Source of the DNA: Thaumasiovibrio subtropicus
GTDB taxonomy: Bacteria > Pseudomonadota > Gammaproteobacteria > Enterobacterales > Vibrionaceae
Direction: 5' to 3'
DNA length: 64,000 bases
Assembly: GCF_019703835.1 (NCBI RefSeq)
Contig: NZ_AP023054.1
Span: forward strand, 186,001 to 250,000
The translations under genes were made by a program, and so were the position numbers. Positions 1 to 8,786 of the stretch are shown piece after piece (position 1 is the first letter of the stretch; each line of letters starts with the position of its first letter). The notes under the pieces are model-generated. The model made no database searches. It saw only the letters and a program-made list of their open reading frames with translations, and was not told where the DNA came from.

Positions 1-492
1 AGTATCGTCTGCTATCTCTAGTGGCTCAGGTGATAAAATCACCCCAGTCAGATCTGCATACACATAATCTTCCGGTAAGAAGGTCACGCCACCAAAGTTG
101 ACTGGTGTGTCGATTTCGCCTAATCCCTTATCGTCTGCACCCACAGGGATAGATGCGAGAGCGTGAATACCGATGTCTAACTCTTCCAGCTCTTCCACAT
201 GGCGAACACAGCCATAGATAATGAGTCCTTCCCAGCCATTATCCAACGCTTGCTGTGCGGTATCGAGATCGACCAGTGCGCGCCGCAATGAGCCACCGCC
301 GTCGACAAGCAGTACTCTGCCTTCACCGTCTTGGCTCAAGGTTTCGCTGATGAGGCGATTATCCTCAAAGCACTTGATAGTCGTGATCTGACCGCTGAAT
401 GTATTGCGACCGCCAAACGCGCTGAACATAGGTTCGACCACGTCCACTTGATCGGGGAAGATGTCACACAGTTCTGAAGTATTGTATTCCAT
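1..492 (-). CDS. rraA: Ribonuclease E activity regulator RraA (C-terminus cut by window edge)
   Basis: RraA is a small trimeric ring protein that binds RNase E and the degradosome and slows mRNA decay. The 164 codons seen begin [14 protein letters not shown] and carry the family stretch [13 protein letters not shown] and the pattern [15 protein letters not shown], matching Escherichia coli RraA along nearly its whole length (161 residues there). No stop codon occurs before base 1, so a short tail lies outside the window. The ATG at 492 fits the family start exactly. It lies upstream of nothing else on this strand but follows menA in the same direction, as in other vibrios, so the two may be cotranscribed. 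The protein resembles old misannotations as MenG methyltransferase; the RraA reading is preferred on sequence. Confidence 0.93.
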   Translation of the reverse strand, partial: MEYNTSELCDIFPDQVDVVEPMFSAFGGRNTFSGQITTIKCFEDNRLISETLSQDGEGRVLLVDGGGSLRRALVDLDTAQQALDNGWEGLIIYGCVRHVEELEELDIGIHALASIPVGADDKGLGEIDTPVNFGGVTFLPEDYVYADLTGVILSPEPLEIADDT

Positions 493-588
493 AAGCTAAC
501 GTCTTGCCGTGGTTGAGGAAAGTACTGTAAATCCAGTATAACTGCCTGCTGCGCCTTTGCAATCAGTTCGCAAGGTAACAATGCGTGG

Positions 589-1494
589 TTAAGCTAACAT
601 GACACCGGCAGCAAAGAGCAAATTGGTTAATAGCGCGCATTTCACCATGGTAGCCATCATAGGTCGAAGTGCTGCGCCATCTGCGGAGCGATGAACGGCC
701 AAACCGTGTTTGAGTAAGAGTGGCGAGGCGAGCAGAAACAACCATCCGAAAGGCGACTGAATTTCGAATGCAGCGAATACGGTTAAGCAGAGCACGGCGC
801 CGCCAAGCAAAAAGAGATGGTATGCACGCCCCCAAGTAGGTCCCATGCGCACAGCCAGCGTCAGTTTTCCGCAGGCTTTATCGTTATCGATATCGCGCAG
901 GTTATTGATATTCAATACCCCAACGGCGAGTAGACCACAGGCGGTCGCAGGCAGAAAAACCAATGACTCGATGGTGCCCGTTTGCAAGTAGTAAGTACCA
1001 GCAACACCTAACCAACCAAAAAAGATAAGCACGGAAAGGTCGCCTAGGCCCATATACCCATAGGGCTTGTTGCCGACCGTGTAGGCAATCGAAGCGATGA
1101 TGGCCATCGCGCCTAGCAGCATAAAGCTGAACAAGTCTTGGGTACTGTTTGTTGCGAGTAAAATTAATGACAAACCACTTGCAACGGTGAGGAGCAGATT
1201 AAACGCGATCGCGCGTTTCATGCTAGCTAAAGAAACAGCGCCGGACTGAATCGCCCGCTGTGGGCCCAACCTGTCGTCATTATCTGTGCCTTTTACCGCA
1301 TCACCATAATCGTTTGCCAAGTTGGATAGTATCTGCAGCAGTAAGGCCGTTAATAGTGCCAGAGCCGCAATACTCCAAGAGAACGGATGTTCAATGGCAG
1401 CGACAGCACTGCCGCAGGTGATTGACGCAATGGCGAGAGGGAGGGTTTTAGGTCGAGCAGCACTTGCCCAAATCGATAAAGAAGATGACGACAT
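589..1494 (-). CDS. menA: 1,4-dihydroxy-2-naphthoate polyprenyltransferase
   Basis: MenA attaches a polyprenyl chain to 1,4-dihydroxy-2-naphthoate in the inner membrane, giving demethylmenaquinone. The protein is about 301 residues, the normal size. It shows the UbiA-superfamily prenyl-diphosphate site NDYGDAVKGTDNDDR near residue 65, a second aspartate motif NLRDIDNDKACGK near residue 200, and about eight hydrophobic segments. The start is ambiguous: ATG at 1494 (MSSSSLSIW) is used here; a GTG three codons upstream (1503) is possible, and neither has a strong ribosome binding site. It follows the hslU terminator, so it probably has its own promoter in the 170-base gap, and it runs toward rraA. 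Confidence 0.94.
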   Translation of the reverse strand: MSSSSLSIWASAARPKTLPLAIASITCGSAVAAIEHPFSWSIAALALLTALLLQILSNLANDYGDAVKGTDNDDRLGPQRAIQSGAVSLASMKRAIAFNLLLTVASGLSLILLATNSTQDLFSFMLLGAMAIIASIAYTVGNKPYGYMGLGDLSVLIFFGWLGVAGTYYLQTGTIESLVFLPATACGLLAVGVLNINNLRDIDNDKACGKLTLAVRMGPTWGRAYHLFLLGGAVLCLTVFAAFEIQSPFGWLFLLASPLLLKHGLAVHRSADGAALRPMMATMVKCALLTNLLFAAGVMLA

Positions 1495-1618
1495 TTCTAT
1501 CACTAACTGCTGTAAACATGGGGTAATGATATACCCAAAACTTATTAAGTTGCAGTTTCTACGCCAATTTCTATCTCAGCATGCTGCGATGGCAGTGTGA
1601 TCACAAGGGATTGATGTG

Positions 1619-1644
1619 AAAAAGCCCCGAGTATTCGGGGCTTT
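1619..1644 (-). terminator. Rho-independent terminator of hslVU
   Basis: A perfect 10-bp inverted repeat (AAAGCCCCGA at 1621-1630, TCGGGGCTTT at 1635-1644) with a four-base loop is followed by T residues on the minus strand. It lies 20 bases past the hslU stop. Confidence 0.85.
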
Positions 1645-1664
1645 GAACAGGTTTTGTGGGTGCG

Positions 1665-2999
1665 CTAAAGAATGAAGCGGCTTAGGTCTTCATCGGCGAC
1701 CAGCTCACCAAGGTGAGATTTTACGTACTCGGCATCAACGTTAAGCGTCTCACCGGACTTCTCTGTTGCATCGAATGAAATCTCTTCCATTAGACGCTCC
1801 ATGACAGTGTGCAGACGACGCGCACCGATGTTTTCTGTGGTTTCGTTGACTTGCCAAGCTGCTTCGGCAATCTGGGTAATCCCCTCTTCACTGAAGCTGA
1901 CGTTAACCTCTTCTGTTTTAAGCAGGGCGGTGTACTGCTCTGTCAGGGATGCTTTAGGCTCGGTGAGAATACGTTTGAAATCATCGCTGCTCAGTGCTTC
2001 CAGTTCAACACGAATCGGTAAACGGCCTTGTAATTCCGGGATAAGATCGGAAGGTTTAGCGACTTGGAATGCGCCTGATGCTACAAAGAGGATGTGGTCT
2101 GTTTTCACCATGCCATGCTTGGTCGATACCGTGCTACCTTCGATGAGTGGCAGCAGATCGCGTTGAACACCTTCACGCGAGACATCTGGGCCCGACATTT
2201 CGCCACGCTTACAGATTTTGTCGATTTCATCGATGAAAACAATCCCGTTGTTTTCGACCGCATGAATCGCTTGCTCTTTTAGCTCTTCAGGGTTAACGAG
2301 TTTCGCTGCTTCTTCTTCCGTTGCCAACTTGAGCGCCTCTTTGATTTTCATCTTGCGGCTCTTCTTCTCTGTGTTACCAGACAAGTTTTGGAACATGCTC
2401 TGCAGCTGATTGGTCATCTCTTCCATGCCAGGAGGGGCCATGATCTCGACGCCAACCTGTGGCGCGGCGACATCGATGTCGATCTCTTTGTCATCGAGTT
2501 TGCCTTCGCGTAGTTTCTTACGGAAAGATTGACGGGTGCTAGAGTTGCTTTCGGCTTCTTCTGCTTGACCCCATGCATCACGCGGCGGTGGCAGTAGCGC
2601 ATCGAGAATACGTTCTTCGGCTTGTTCTTCAGCACGGAAACGTACTTTTTCCGTTGCTTGCTGATGCGTCATCTTGATTGCGACATCAGTCAGGTCGCGA
2701 ATGATGGTTTCCACTTCCTTACCGACGTAACCCACTTCGGTAAATTTGGTCGCTTCCACTTTGATGAAGGGCGCGTTGGCGAGCTTCGCTAAGCGGCGAG
2801 CGATCTCTGTTTTACCGACACCAGTAGGACCAATCATCAGAATGTTTTTTGGCGTGACTTCTGGACGTAGGTCATCGTTCAGTTGCATGCGACGCCAACG
2901 GTTACGCAGCGCAATAGCCACGGCACGTTTGGCTTTATCTTGTCCGATAATGTGACGGTCAAGCTCATGGACGATTTCGCGGGGAGTCATTTCAGACAT
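1665..2999 (-). CDS. hslU: HslU ATPase subunit of the HslUV (ClpYQ) protease
   Basis: HslU is the AAA+ unfoldase that feeds proteins into the HslV peptidase in the cytoplasm; heat-shock class. The 444-residue product matches the family length (443 in E. coli). Visible are Walker [10 protein letters not shown] near residue 58, the pore motif GYVGKEVE near residue 90, an acidic I-domain around residues 110-240, and Walker B IVFIDEID near residue 250. The ATG at 2999 ([10 protein letters not shown]) is chosen over the ATG two codons upstream because it matches family starts and places the TAGGA ribosome site at proper spacing. hslV ends 11 bases upstream, so the pair is one operon closed by the hairpin at 1619-1644. 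Confidence 0.97.
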   Translation of the reverse strand: MSEMTPREIVHELDRHIIGQDKAKRAVAIALRNRWRRMQLNDDLRPEVTPKNILMIGPTGVGKTEIARRLAKLANAPFIKVEATKFTEVGYVGKEVETIIRDLTDVAIKMTHQQATEKVRFRAEEQAEERILDALLPPPRDAWGQAEEAESNSSTRQSFRKKLREGKLDDKEIDIDVAAPQVGVEIMAPPGMEEMTNQLQSMFQNLSGNTEKKSRKMKIKEALKLATEEEAAKLVNPEELKEQAIHAVENNGIVFIDEIDKICKRGEMSGPDVSREGVQRDLLPLIEGSTVSTKHGMVKTDHILFVASGAFQVAKPSDLIPELQGRLPIRVELEALSSDDFKRILTEPKASLTEQYTALLKTEEVNVSFSEEGITQIAEAAWQVNETTENIGARRLHTVMERLMEEISFDATEKSGETLNVDAEYVKSHLGELVADEDLSRFIL

Positions 3000-3010
3000 G
3001 GGCATTCCTA

Positions 3011-3538
3011 TTATTCGGTTTCAAGTTCTTCGATGGTATGGCTGTGGTTAGTGAAGACACAGATATCCCCAGCGATTTTTAGCGATTTTTCGGCAATCGT
3101 GCGCGCATCTAGCTCGGTGTTTTCGAGCAATGCGGTCGCTGCTGCTTGCGCGAAGTTGCCACCGGAACCTATGGCGATCAGATCGTGCTCAGGCTGCACG
3201 ACGTCACCATTACCGGTAATGATCAGCGATGCTGTTTCATCGGCAACCGCGAGAAGGGCTTCAAGGCGACGCAGTGAGCGATCAGTGCGCCAGTCTTTTG
3301 CTAGCTCAACGGCCGCTTTGGTGAGATGACCTTGATGCATTTCGAGTTTGCGCTCGAAGCGCTCGAAAAGCGTAAATGCATCAGCCGTACCGCCAGCAAA
3401 TCCTGCCAGTACTTTGTTGTTGTAGAGTCGGCGAACTTTGCGGGCATTGCCTTTCATTACGGTGTTTCCCAGAGAGACCTGACCATCTCCTGCGATAACG
3501 ACTTTGTTGCCGCGGCGTACGGATACGATAGTTGTCAC
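3011..3538 (-). CDS. hslV: HslV peptidase subunit of the HslUV protease
   Basis: HslV is the threonine peptidase of the HslUV complex, a dodecamer related to proteasome beta subunits. I place the start at a GTG (3538), giving V(M)[23 protein letters not shown], because the catalytic nucleophile must be Thr directly after the removed initiator residue. An upstream TTG start (3550) would bury that Thr. The GTG has a GAGG ribosome site six bases upstream. The resulting 175 residues match E. coli HslV (176). It is first in the hslVU operon, downstream of ftsN as in most gammaproteobacteria. No heat-shock promoter was assigned in the 176-base gap. Confidence 0.96.
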   Translation of the reverse strand: MTTIVSVRRGNKVVIAGDGQVSLGNTVMKGNARKVRRLYNNKVLAGFAGGTADAFTLFERFERKLEMHQGHLTKAAVELAKDWRTDRSLRRLEALLAVADETASLIITGNGDVVQPEHDLIAIGSGGNFAQAAATALLENTELDARTIAEKSLKIAGDICVFTNHSHTIEELETE

Positions 3539-3682
3539 GGTTAACCTCAATATTGTGCTGGCAGGTATGCCAGATAAGCCATGGTCTATATCTGGGGACT
3601 AGGGAAATACTTTTCAAGCAGCGAAAGCTAACCCGATGCGATAAAGCGGTTAGCCTCTGTATGACTGGTGTTAAGTGAAATA

Positions 3683-3707
3683 CTCAAGCACCCTGCGGGG
3701 GCTTGAG
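3683..3707 (-). terminator. Probable terminator of ftsN
   Basis: A 7-bp stem, CTCAAGC (3683-3689) with GCTTGAG (3701-3707), has a GC-rich inner part. It lies just beyond the ftsN stop; the T tract after it is short and broken, so efficiency is uncertain. Confidence 0.5.
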
Positions 3708-3714
3708 TCTACGA

Positions 3715-4326
3715 CTATTCCCAATGCCAAATCGCGCAAGGCTCGATACCCGCGCGGCGAAGGACATTGCGATCGCGTTCGGCATCACGCTTTCTATCAT
3801 AAGGGCCGAGAATGACGCGGTGCCATTCGCCTTTTTCGCCTTGGCTCACACGAATTTCACTGACAAGACCTTGGAACGCGATCATCGCTTTGCGCTCTTC
3901 GGCAGGCCCTGCATTACGGTAAGCACCACACTGCATTTGATAAGGGCGGCTCGGGCGAGATGGTTGCGTTTTTTCATCGACTTCGATGGTTTTATTCTCG
4001 AGGATATCTTTATAGCGCCATTCTTCTTCTGGCAGGGGAGGGATATCCGCCGTTGGTTTTGGCGTTGGCTTAGTTGCAGGCTTAGTCACGGGCTTAGCCG
4101 GTTGGCTTGGCGGTGTGGGAGAAACGGGTTGGTTGACCGGTGTCTCGGGCGTTGGGGATGTTGATAAAAAATAGAGGCCATAACCCAGTGCGCCGACTAA
4201 GACGAGGGCGATAATGCCCCATTTCACCGGAAACGGGTTATTTGCTGAAGGCTGTCGACGGGATTGTCGGGTATTTTTTTTCTTTGCGCCGCCACGGCCG
4301 CGCTTTACGTAATCTCGAGTTGCCAC
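3715..4326 (-). CDS. ftsN: Cell division protein FtsN
   Basis: FtsN is a late divisome protein that triggers septal peptidoglycan synthesis. The 203-residue bitopic protein begins MATRDYVKRGRGG, the conserved cytoplasmic tail that contacts FtsA. A basic stretch follows, then one membrane segment (WGIIALVLVGALGYGLYFL, about residues 36-54), a Pro/Lys-rich periplasmic linker (about 58-95), and a C-terminal SPOR domain (about 125-203; YQMQCGAYRNAGPAEE and VILGPYDRKRDAER) that binds denuded glycan. It is shorter than the E. coli protein (319), as usual in vibrios. It sits between cytR and hslV, its normal place. Confidence 0.93.
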   Translation of the reverse strand: MATRDYVKRGRGGAKKKNTRQSRRQPSANNPFPVKWGIIALVLVGALGYGLYFLSTSPTPETPVNQPVSPTPPSQPAKPVTKPATKPTPKPTADIPPLPEEEWRYKDILENKTIEVDEKTQPSRPSRPYQMQCGAYRNAGPAEERKAMIAFQGLVSEIRVSQGEKGEWHRVILGPYDRKRDAERDRNVLRRAGIEPCAIWHWE

Positions 4327-4369
4327 GTTATATTATTCGTAAGATGGGGTGGCTTAATAGTACAAACTT

Positions 4370-4395
4370 GCTCCCGCACTGACTAGTGCAGGAGC
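4370..4395 (-). terminator. Hairpin after cytR
   Basis: An 11-bp stem with one mismatch (4370-4380 with 4385-4395, loop GACT) lies 17 bases past the cytR stop. The following minus-strand bases are only moderately T-rich, so it may be a weak terminator. Confidence 0.5.
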
Positions 4396-4411
4396 CTGAT
4401 TGGTATCGCAT

Positions 4412-5416
4412 TTATTGTGCTGGTGGTGCGGCGCTTTCACGGATAACCAGTTTAGCATCGAGTAAGCGTGAGCCTGCTTGCACATCTGAGCCTCGTAATA
4501 GATCAAGAAGCATCATCATTGCTTGTCGTCCAATTTCATAACGAGGCTGAGAGACGGTGGTCAACGGTGGATCACAGTACTCGGCAAACTGAATATCATC
4601 GAAGCCGACAATCGACAGTTCCTGAGGAACTCGGACGCCAAGACGTTTCGCTTGTTGCATCGCGCCAATCGCAATCACGTCGTTGTGACAGAAGATGGCT
4701 GTAGGTGGCTCAGGCAGTGAGAGTAATGTCGTCACGGCGCGGGCACCGGCGGCAAAAGAGAACTCACTCTGCACGGTGTAGGCTGGATTAAGGGGCACAC
4801 CTGAGCGTCGCAATGCTTGCTGGTAACCTTGTGAGCGGAACTCACACAGTGCCGCTTCATCGGGGCCGGCAATCTGAGCAATATGCTTGTGGCCCATTTG
4901 AGTGAGGTAGTTAACCGCTTCAAATGCCGCCGTTAAGTTGTCGATGTGAACCGTAGGTAATTCCAACTCGGGGGCGTATTCGCACGCCATGACGAGAGGA
5001 GGGAGGTTCTTTTGTTCTGGCTTGCTGACATCAAATGGTAACTGAGTGCCAAGCAGTAACATGCCATCCGCTTGTTTGGTGAAGACGAGATTAACAAACG
5101 AACTTTCGCGAACTTGTTGTTGACCGCTGTCACCCAGCAGAACGAGATAGCCGTATTCCATGGCCGCTTCTTCGATACCGCGGATGATTTCAGTAAAGAA
5201 GGGGTCACAAATATCTGGAATGATTGCAACGATTGTTTTGGACTCATTGCGACGTAGGTTACGTGCCAATGAGTTAGGAGAGTATCCGGCCTCCATGACC
5301 GCCTGCTCAACTTTCTTCCTTGTTGACGCCGATACTTTTTCCGGGTTCATTAACGCGCGTGACACAGTTGCGGTTGAAACGCCGGCAAGCTGGGCAACAT
5401 CCTTCATTGTCGCCAT
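4412..5416 (-). CDS. cytR: LacI-family transcriptional repressor CytR
   Basis: CytR represses nucleoside uptake and catabolism genes together with CRP, and in vibrios also affects competence and colonisation genes. The 334-residue protein has an N-terminal LacI helix-turn-helix (MKDVAQLAGVSTATVSRALMNPEKVS, residues 4-30), a hinge region, and a periplasmic-binding-type effector domain (about 62-330) with KQADGMLLLGTQLP and HNDVIAIGAMQQAK. Similarity and position between priA and ftsN support CytR rather than another LacI member such as PurR. It is a single gene with a long untranslated upstream region. Confidence 0.92.
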   Translation of the reverse strand: MATMKDVAQLAGVSTATVSRALMNPEKVSASTRKKVEQAVMEAGYSPNSLARNLRRNESKTIVAIIPDICDPFFTEIIRGIEEAAMEYGYLVLLGDSGQQQVRESSFVNLVFTKQADGMLLLGTQLPFDVSKPEQKNLPPLVMACEYAPELELPTVHIDNLTAAFEAVNYLTQMGHKHIAQIAGPDEAALCEFRSQGYQQALRRSGVPLNPAYTVQSEFSFAAGARAVTTLLSLPEPPTAIFCHNDVIAIGAMQQAKRLGVRVPQELSIVGFDDIQFAEYCDPPLTTVSQPRYEIGRQAMMMLLDLLRGSDVQAGSRLLDAKLVIRESAAPPAQ

Positions 5417-5817
5417 AGGGGTATATCCTCGCTATTTCTTCTCTCAGGGGTGCCAGCCGGATCGCCTAAAGCGGGCAATCAGCCTGCGCTGACAAACGTG
5501 CGTATTACTGCTTGTTAAAATACGTTATCTATTCTATGCGCTTGCATGACTATTAAACACAGGCTATTCATCACTTTTTTCAGCAAAAAAGAGATTTGCC
5601 TCACATATCTTTCATCTATTCAACCTTTGACCCTGATTTTAGTGGCGATATTTTTGTCAATAGGCCCTGAAACTGCCTCAAAAAAAGGAAATCCCTGCCC
5701 TTAGAAAAATACAGATATGCTTACAGTTCTCAATCAACAGAGTAATAAAAGTGTAACGGGTTGCTGAAACCAGATTTTGTGCTGTTTTGTATCACATTCG
5801 CCTCTATCGGCTGGCAT
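5417..5817. other. Gene-free region between cytR and priA
   Basis: About 400 bases, rather AT-rich around 5500-5760, with no plausible gene. It must contain the cytR promoter. I looked for CRP or CytR operators: one half-site (TGTGAGGCAAATC on the minus strand near 5595) is too incomplete to call. No clear terminator hairpin for priA was seen. Confidence 0.6.
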
Positions 5818-8016
5818 TTAGCTCAGCTCTTGAGGCTCGACATCCAATGTCCAACGCACGCGCTTGGCGTCGGGTAGCATCTGTATAGCGGGTCGGGCAA
5901 TCGCCAGGAGTTGCTGAAGTGAACGACGCTGCGGACTTTGAATAAGCAGCTGCCAGCGATATTTGCCAGCGCGGCGGGCTAGGGGCGCTGGATTGGGGCC
6001 GAGTAGTTCGATCTCTGGCGTTATTACCGGACTCGCTTGAAGAATTTGCCTGACTTGAAATAAAAAGGCGGCCGCAGCATCACTACTGTTAGCCTCGGCG
6101 CGCAACATGGCGAGAAAACGATAGGGAGGTAGGGCGGTCTGTTTGCGCTCTTCTAACGCGGATTGGGCAAACTCACCGTAGCCTTTGTGTAGCAGCGTCT
6201 TGAGTAGAGGATGATCTGGGTGGTGCGTTTGCAATAGTACTTCACCGGGTTTACTGGCACGACCGGCGCGACCAGCGACTTGGATGAGCAACTGCGCAAG
6301 ACGCTCAGGTGCGCGAAAGTCACTACTAAATAACGCACTATCCACATCCAGCAAGGCGACTAAAGTGACATTCGGGAAGTGGTGTCCCTTGGCGAGCATT
6401 TGGGTGCCGATGAGTATTTGGTATTGATTGGCATGAATATCATCCAAATATTGCTCTAGGCTGCCTTTTCGTCGTGTGCTATCGCGATCGATCCGGATGG
6501 TCTTTTGTTCCGGAAAGAGGGTCTCGAGTTGTTGTTCTAACTGCTCGGTGCCTACGCCCGCGGTGATCAGTTGGGTTGAACCACAAGACTGACACTGATG
6601 ATAGACAGGGCGTTGCGTTGAACAGTGATGGCAGCGCAGTTCATGACTGTGTGCATGATAGGTGTAATGGACATCGCAGCGCTCACAATCAGCAATCCAA
6701 CCACACTCATGGCACATCATCACGGGCGCAAAGCCACGTCGATTGAGAAACAAGAGGACTTGATTGCCAGCCTGAATGTGTTTACGCATTTCCGCGATTA
6801 ATGCGGCAGACAATCCTCCTTCTAGGTACTGCCCTTTAATATCGAGGATGCCATGGCGTGCTGCGACCGCGGTGCCAGCGCGTTGCGTCAGAGTCAGGTG
6901 GTGATATTTACCTTGCTGTGCATTGTGCAACGACTCCAGAGAAGGCGTTGCTGAGCCTAAAATGATCGGTATTTGCTCTTTTGCGGCACGCATGACGGCT
7001 AAATCACGAGCATGGTAGCGCAGCGTATCTTGCTGTTTATAGCTTGCATCATGTTCTTCATCAATGATGATCATGCCCAACGATTGAAACGGCGTGAACA
7101 GGGCAGAGCGCGTACCTATGATGATACCTGCTTGCTTGTCTCGCCCATCCAGCCACGCGGTTAAACGTTCGGTATCATTGAGCCCAGAGTGAATGACTGA
7201 CAGCGGTACCCCTTTAAACCGCCTTTGGAAACGGTTGATAGTTTGGGGGGTTAAGCCAATTTCAGGGACCAGTATCAGTATCTGTTGCCCTTTCGCGAGT
7301 ACAGGCTCAATGATGTTGAGATAGACCTCGGTTTTACCTGAGCCGGTGACGCCTTCAAGCAGATAGCAGTGATAACCCTCAGCGGCATTGATCGAGGCAA
7401 TCGCAACAGATTGCTCTGTGTTGAGAACAGGCTTTTCTTCCGATGGCTCGGTTTGCCACGTGCTGTTGACCGGAAGCTTAATCTCGTCTTTTACCCAACC
7501 CTTTTCAGCTAAGGTTTTTAAGGTGGCAGAGGTCACCTCTTCCGCGAGCAGTTCGCTGTGCGCGCGGCTGCCCTGCATTAGCAAACCTAACACTTGAGCC
7601 TGTTTCGGGGCTCGCTTGGCGATGACGGTGGGGTTCTGCTCATGCCCAAGCGCCGTGAGATGCCACTGTTTCGTGGGTTTACGGCTGGCAGGCTCCCCTT
7701 TGCGTAGCAAGCTCGGCAAAGCAACGCTCAAGGTATCGCCAAATGGGTATTGGTAGAATTGACTGGCCCACTGCAGAAGTGAGAAAAGCGTCTTAGGTAA
7801 CAAAGGCGCCTCATCAAGAACCTGTTTGATGCCTTTTAGCTGCTTAAACTCAGAGTGTTCGGTGAGTTCAGTGACAAAACCAACCAGCTCTCGACGCTGA
7901 AATGGAACGATGACACGCGTGCCAACCTCGGGGTGCTGATCATCCTCGAGTTTGTAATCGAAGAGGCGATCGAGCGGTACGGGCAATGCGACGCGCGCAA
8001 TGCGAGGTGAGGTCAT
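5818..8016 (-). CDS. priA: Primosomal protein N', replication restart helicase PriA
   Basis: PriA recognises stalled replication forks and recombination intermediates and reloads the replisome. The 732-residue protein has the N-terminal DNA-binding domain (about 1-100), then a superfamily 2 helicase core: Walker A EGVTGSGKTEVYL near residue 225, Walker B MIIIDEEHDASYKQQ, and GSATPSLES. Eight cysteines binding two zinc ions follow in the segment CHECGWIADCERCDVHY through CHHCSTQRPVYHQCQSCG. C-terminal helicase motifs include GTQMLAKGHHFPNV and QVAGRAGR. The start is supported by GGAG eight bases upstream. It is divergent from rpmE, an arrangement common in gammaproteobacteria. Confidence 0.97.
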   Translation of the reverse strand: MTSPRIARVALPVPLDRLFDYKLEDDQHPEVGTRVIVPFQRRELVGFVTELTEHSEFKQLKGIKQVLDEAPLLPKTLFSLLQWASQFYQYPFGDTLSVALPSLLRKGEPASRKPTKQWHLTALGHEQNPTVIAKRAPKQAQVLGLLMQGSRAHSELLAEEVTSATLKTLAEKGWVKDEIKLPVNSTWQTEPSEEKPVLNTEQSVAIASINAAEGYHCYLLEGVTGSGKTEVYLNIIEPVLAKGQQILILVPEIGLTPQTINRFQRRFKGVPLSVIHSGLNDTERLTAWLDGRDKQAGIIIGTRSALFTPFQSLGMIIIDEEHDASYKQQDTLRYHARDLAVMRAAKEQIPIILGSATPSLESLHNAQQGKYHHLTLTQRAGTAVAARHGILDIKGQYLEGGLSAALIAEMRKHIQAGNQVLLFLNRRGFAPVMMCHECGWIADCERCDVHYTYHAHSHELRCHHCSTQRPVYHQCQSCGSTQLITAGVGTEQLEQQLETLFPEQKTIRIDRDSTRRKGSLEQYLDDIHANQYQILIGTQMLAKGHHFPNVTLVALLDVDSALFSSDFRAPERLAQLLIQVAGRAGRASKPGEVLLQTHHPDHPLLKTLLHKGYGEFAQSALEERKQTALPPYRFLAMLRAEANSSDAAAAFLFQVRQILQASPVITPEIELLGPNPAPLARRAGKYRWQLLIQSPQRRSLQQLLAIARPAIQMLPDAKRVRWTLDVEPQELS

Positions 8017-8234
8017 AGTGTCACTCCAATGGACTCAGCAAAAAGACAGTGTTGTGCTTTACTGTTAAGAGCAGGGATAGTGGCACAACAACTCCACAGT
8101 GTACTGCTCTGCTTGGTGCAAGGTAAAGAGAGGGAATCGATGATGTTGGTTGCTTTCAACGACATGATTGATTATTATACGCCGCCTAAATTCATCGTTG
8201 TATACCTATGATGCAGCGATGGCACGATTAACGA

Positions 8235-8271
8235 CGTGTGGTGCCCGGCTTAGGATCGGGAGAGCGACACG
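8235..8271 (+). promoter_or_regulatory. Candidate bL31 autoregulatory leader of rpmE
   Basis: The rpmE untranslated region folds into an outer stem CGTGT (8235-8239) with ACACG (8267-8271) and an inner stem CCCG (8244-8247) with CGGG (8257-8260), separated by purine-rich internal loops, 22 bases before the start codon. Autogenous control of rpmE by bL31 binding its own leader is known in E. coli, and ribosomal-protein L31 leader motifs have been described in gammaproteobacteria. Assigning this structure to that class is inference. Confidence 0.42.
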
Positions 8272-8293
8272 GACTTCTATTTGAGGTTATCCC

Positions 8294-8509
8294 ATGAAAC
8301 AAGGTATTCACCCAGAATACAAAGGTGTAAACGCGAAATGTTCTTGTGGCAACACTTTCGTTTTTAACTCTACTTTGAGCAAAGGCGACATCAACCTAGA
8401 CGTATGTGACAAGTGTCACCCGTTCTACACTGGTAAGCAACGTGTTGTTGACACTGGTGGTCGTGTTGATAAGTTCAAGAAGCGTTTCGGTGCACTATCA
8501 AGCAAGTAA
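8294..8509 (+). CDS. rpmE: 50S ribosomal protein L31 (zinc form)
   Basis: bL31 bridges the ribosomal subunits. The 71-residue protein is full length and of the zinc-containing C+ type: cysteines 16 and 18 (KCSCGN) and 37 and 40 ([11 protein letters not shown]) form the zinc site. It ends in a basic tail. The start has a TTGAGG ribosome site. Monocistronic, with a terminator 20 bases downstream. Codon use is that of a highly expressed gene. Vibrios often carry a zinc-free paralogue elsewhere, which is not in this window. Confidence 0.97.
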   Translation: MKQGIHPEYKGVNAKCSCGNTFVFNSTLSKGDINLDVCDKCHPFYTGKQRVVDTGGRVDKFKKRFGALSSK

Positions 8510-8527
8510 TTGCTGCACAGATTCGAG

Positions 8528-8554
8528 AAAAGGTTGCTTCGGCAACCTTTTTTT
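8528..8554 (+). terminator. Terminator of rpmE
   Basis: The stem AGGTTGC/GCAACCT closes on a stable TTCG tetraloop, is extended by A-T pairs, and ends in seven T residues. A textbook Rho-independent terminator. Confidence 0.93.
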
Positions 8555-8786
8555 ATGCCCGCAAGTTATTCCCTCCATTCCCTTCTTCACCTTCGTTCTC
8601 ACTGAAGAATAATCATCGTTTTTCACTGCAATGGCGTGAAATGGTATTTAAATGATGAGCTTGTAGCACGAGATCTAGGTTTTTCCGCTGTGATGACATA
8701 TGATCACAATATACCTAAGGTGCATCCGAGAAGTGCCCGGGTATGTGTTCTGACCGTCCTATCCCTAATTCAGGAAAACAACAACT

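Noticed and set aside
1593..1606. TGTGATCACA palindrome upstream of menA
   Set aside because: The two CRP half-sites touch without the six-base spacer, so it is not a CRP operator.
8029..8211. Possible 60-residue plus-strand gene between priA and rpmE
   Set aside because: No family resemblance, no convincing ribosome site, and it occupies the divergent promoter region.
8694..8714. TGTGA ... TCACA palindrome upstream of maeB
   Set aside because: The spacer is ten bases instead of six; a CRP site cannot be claimed.
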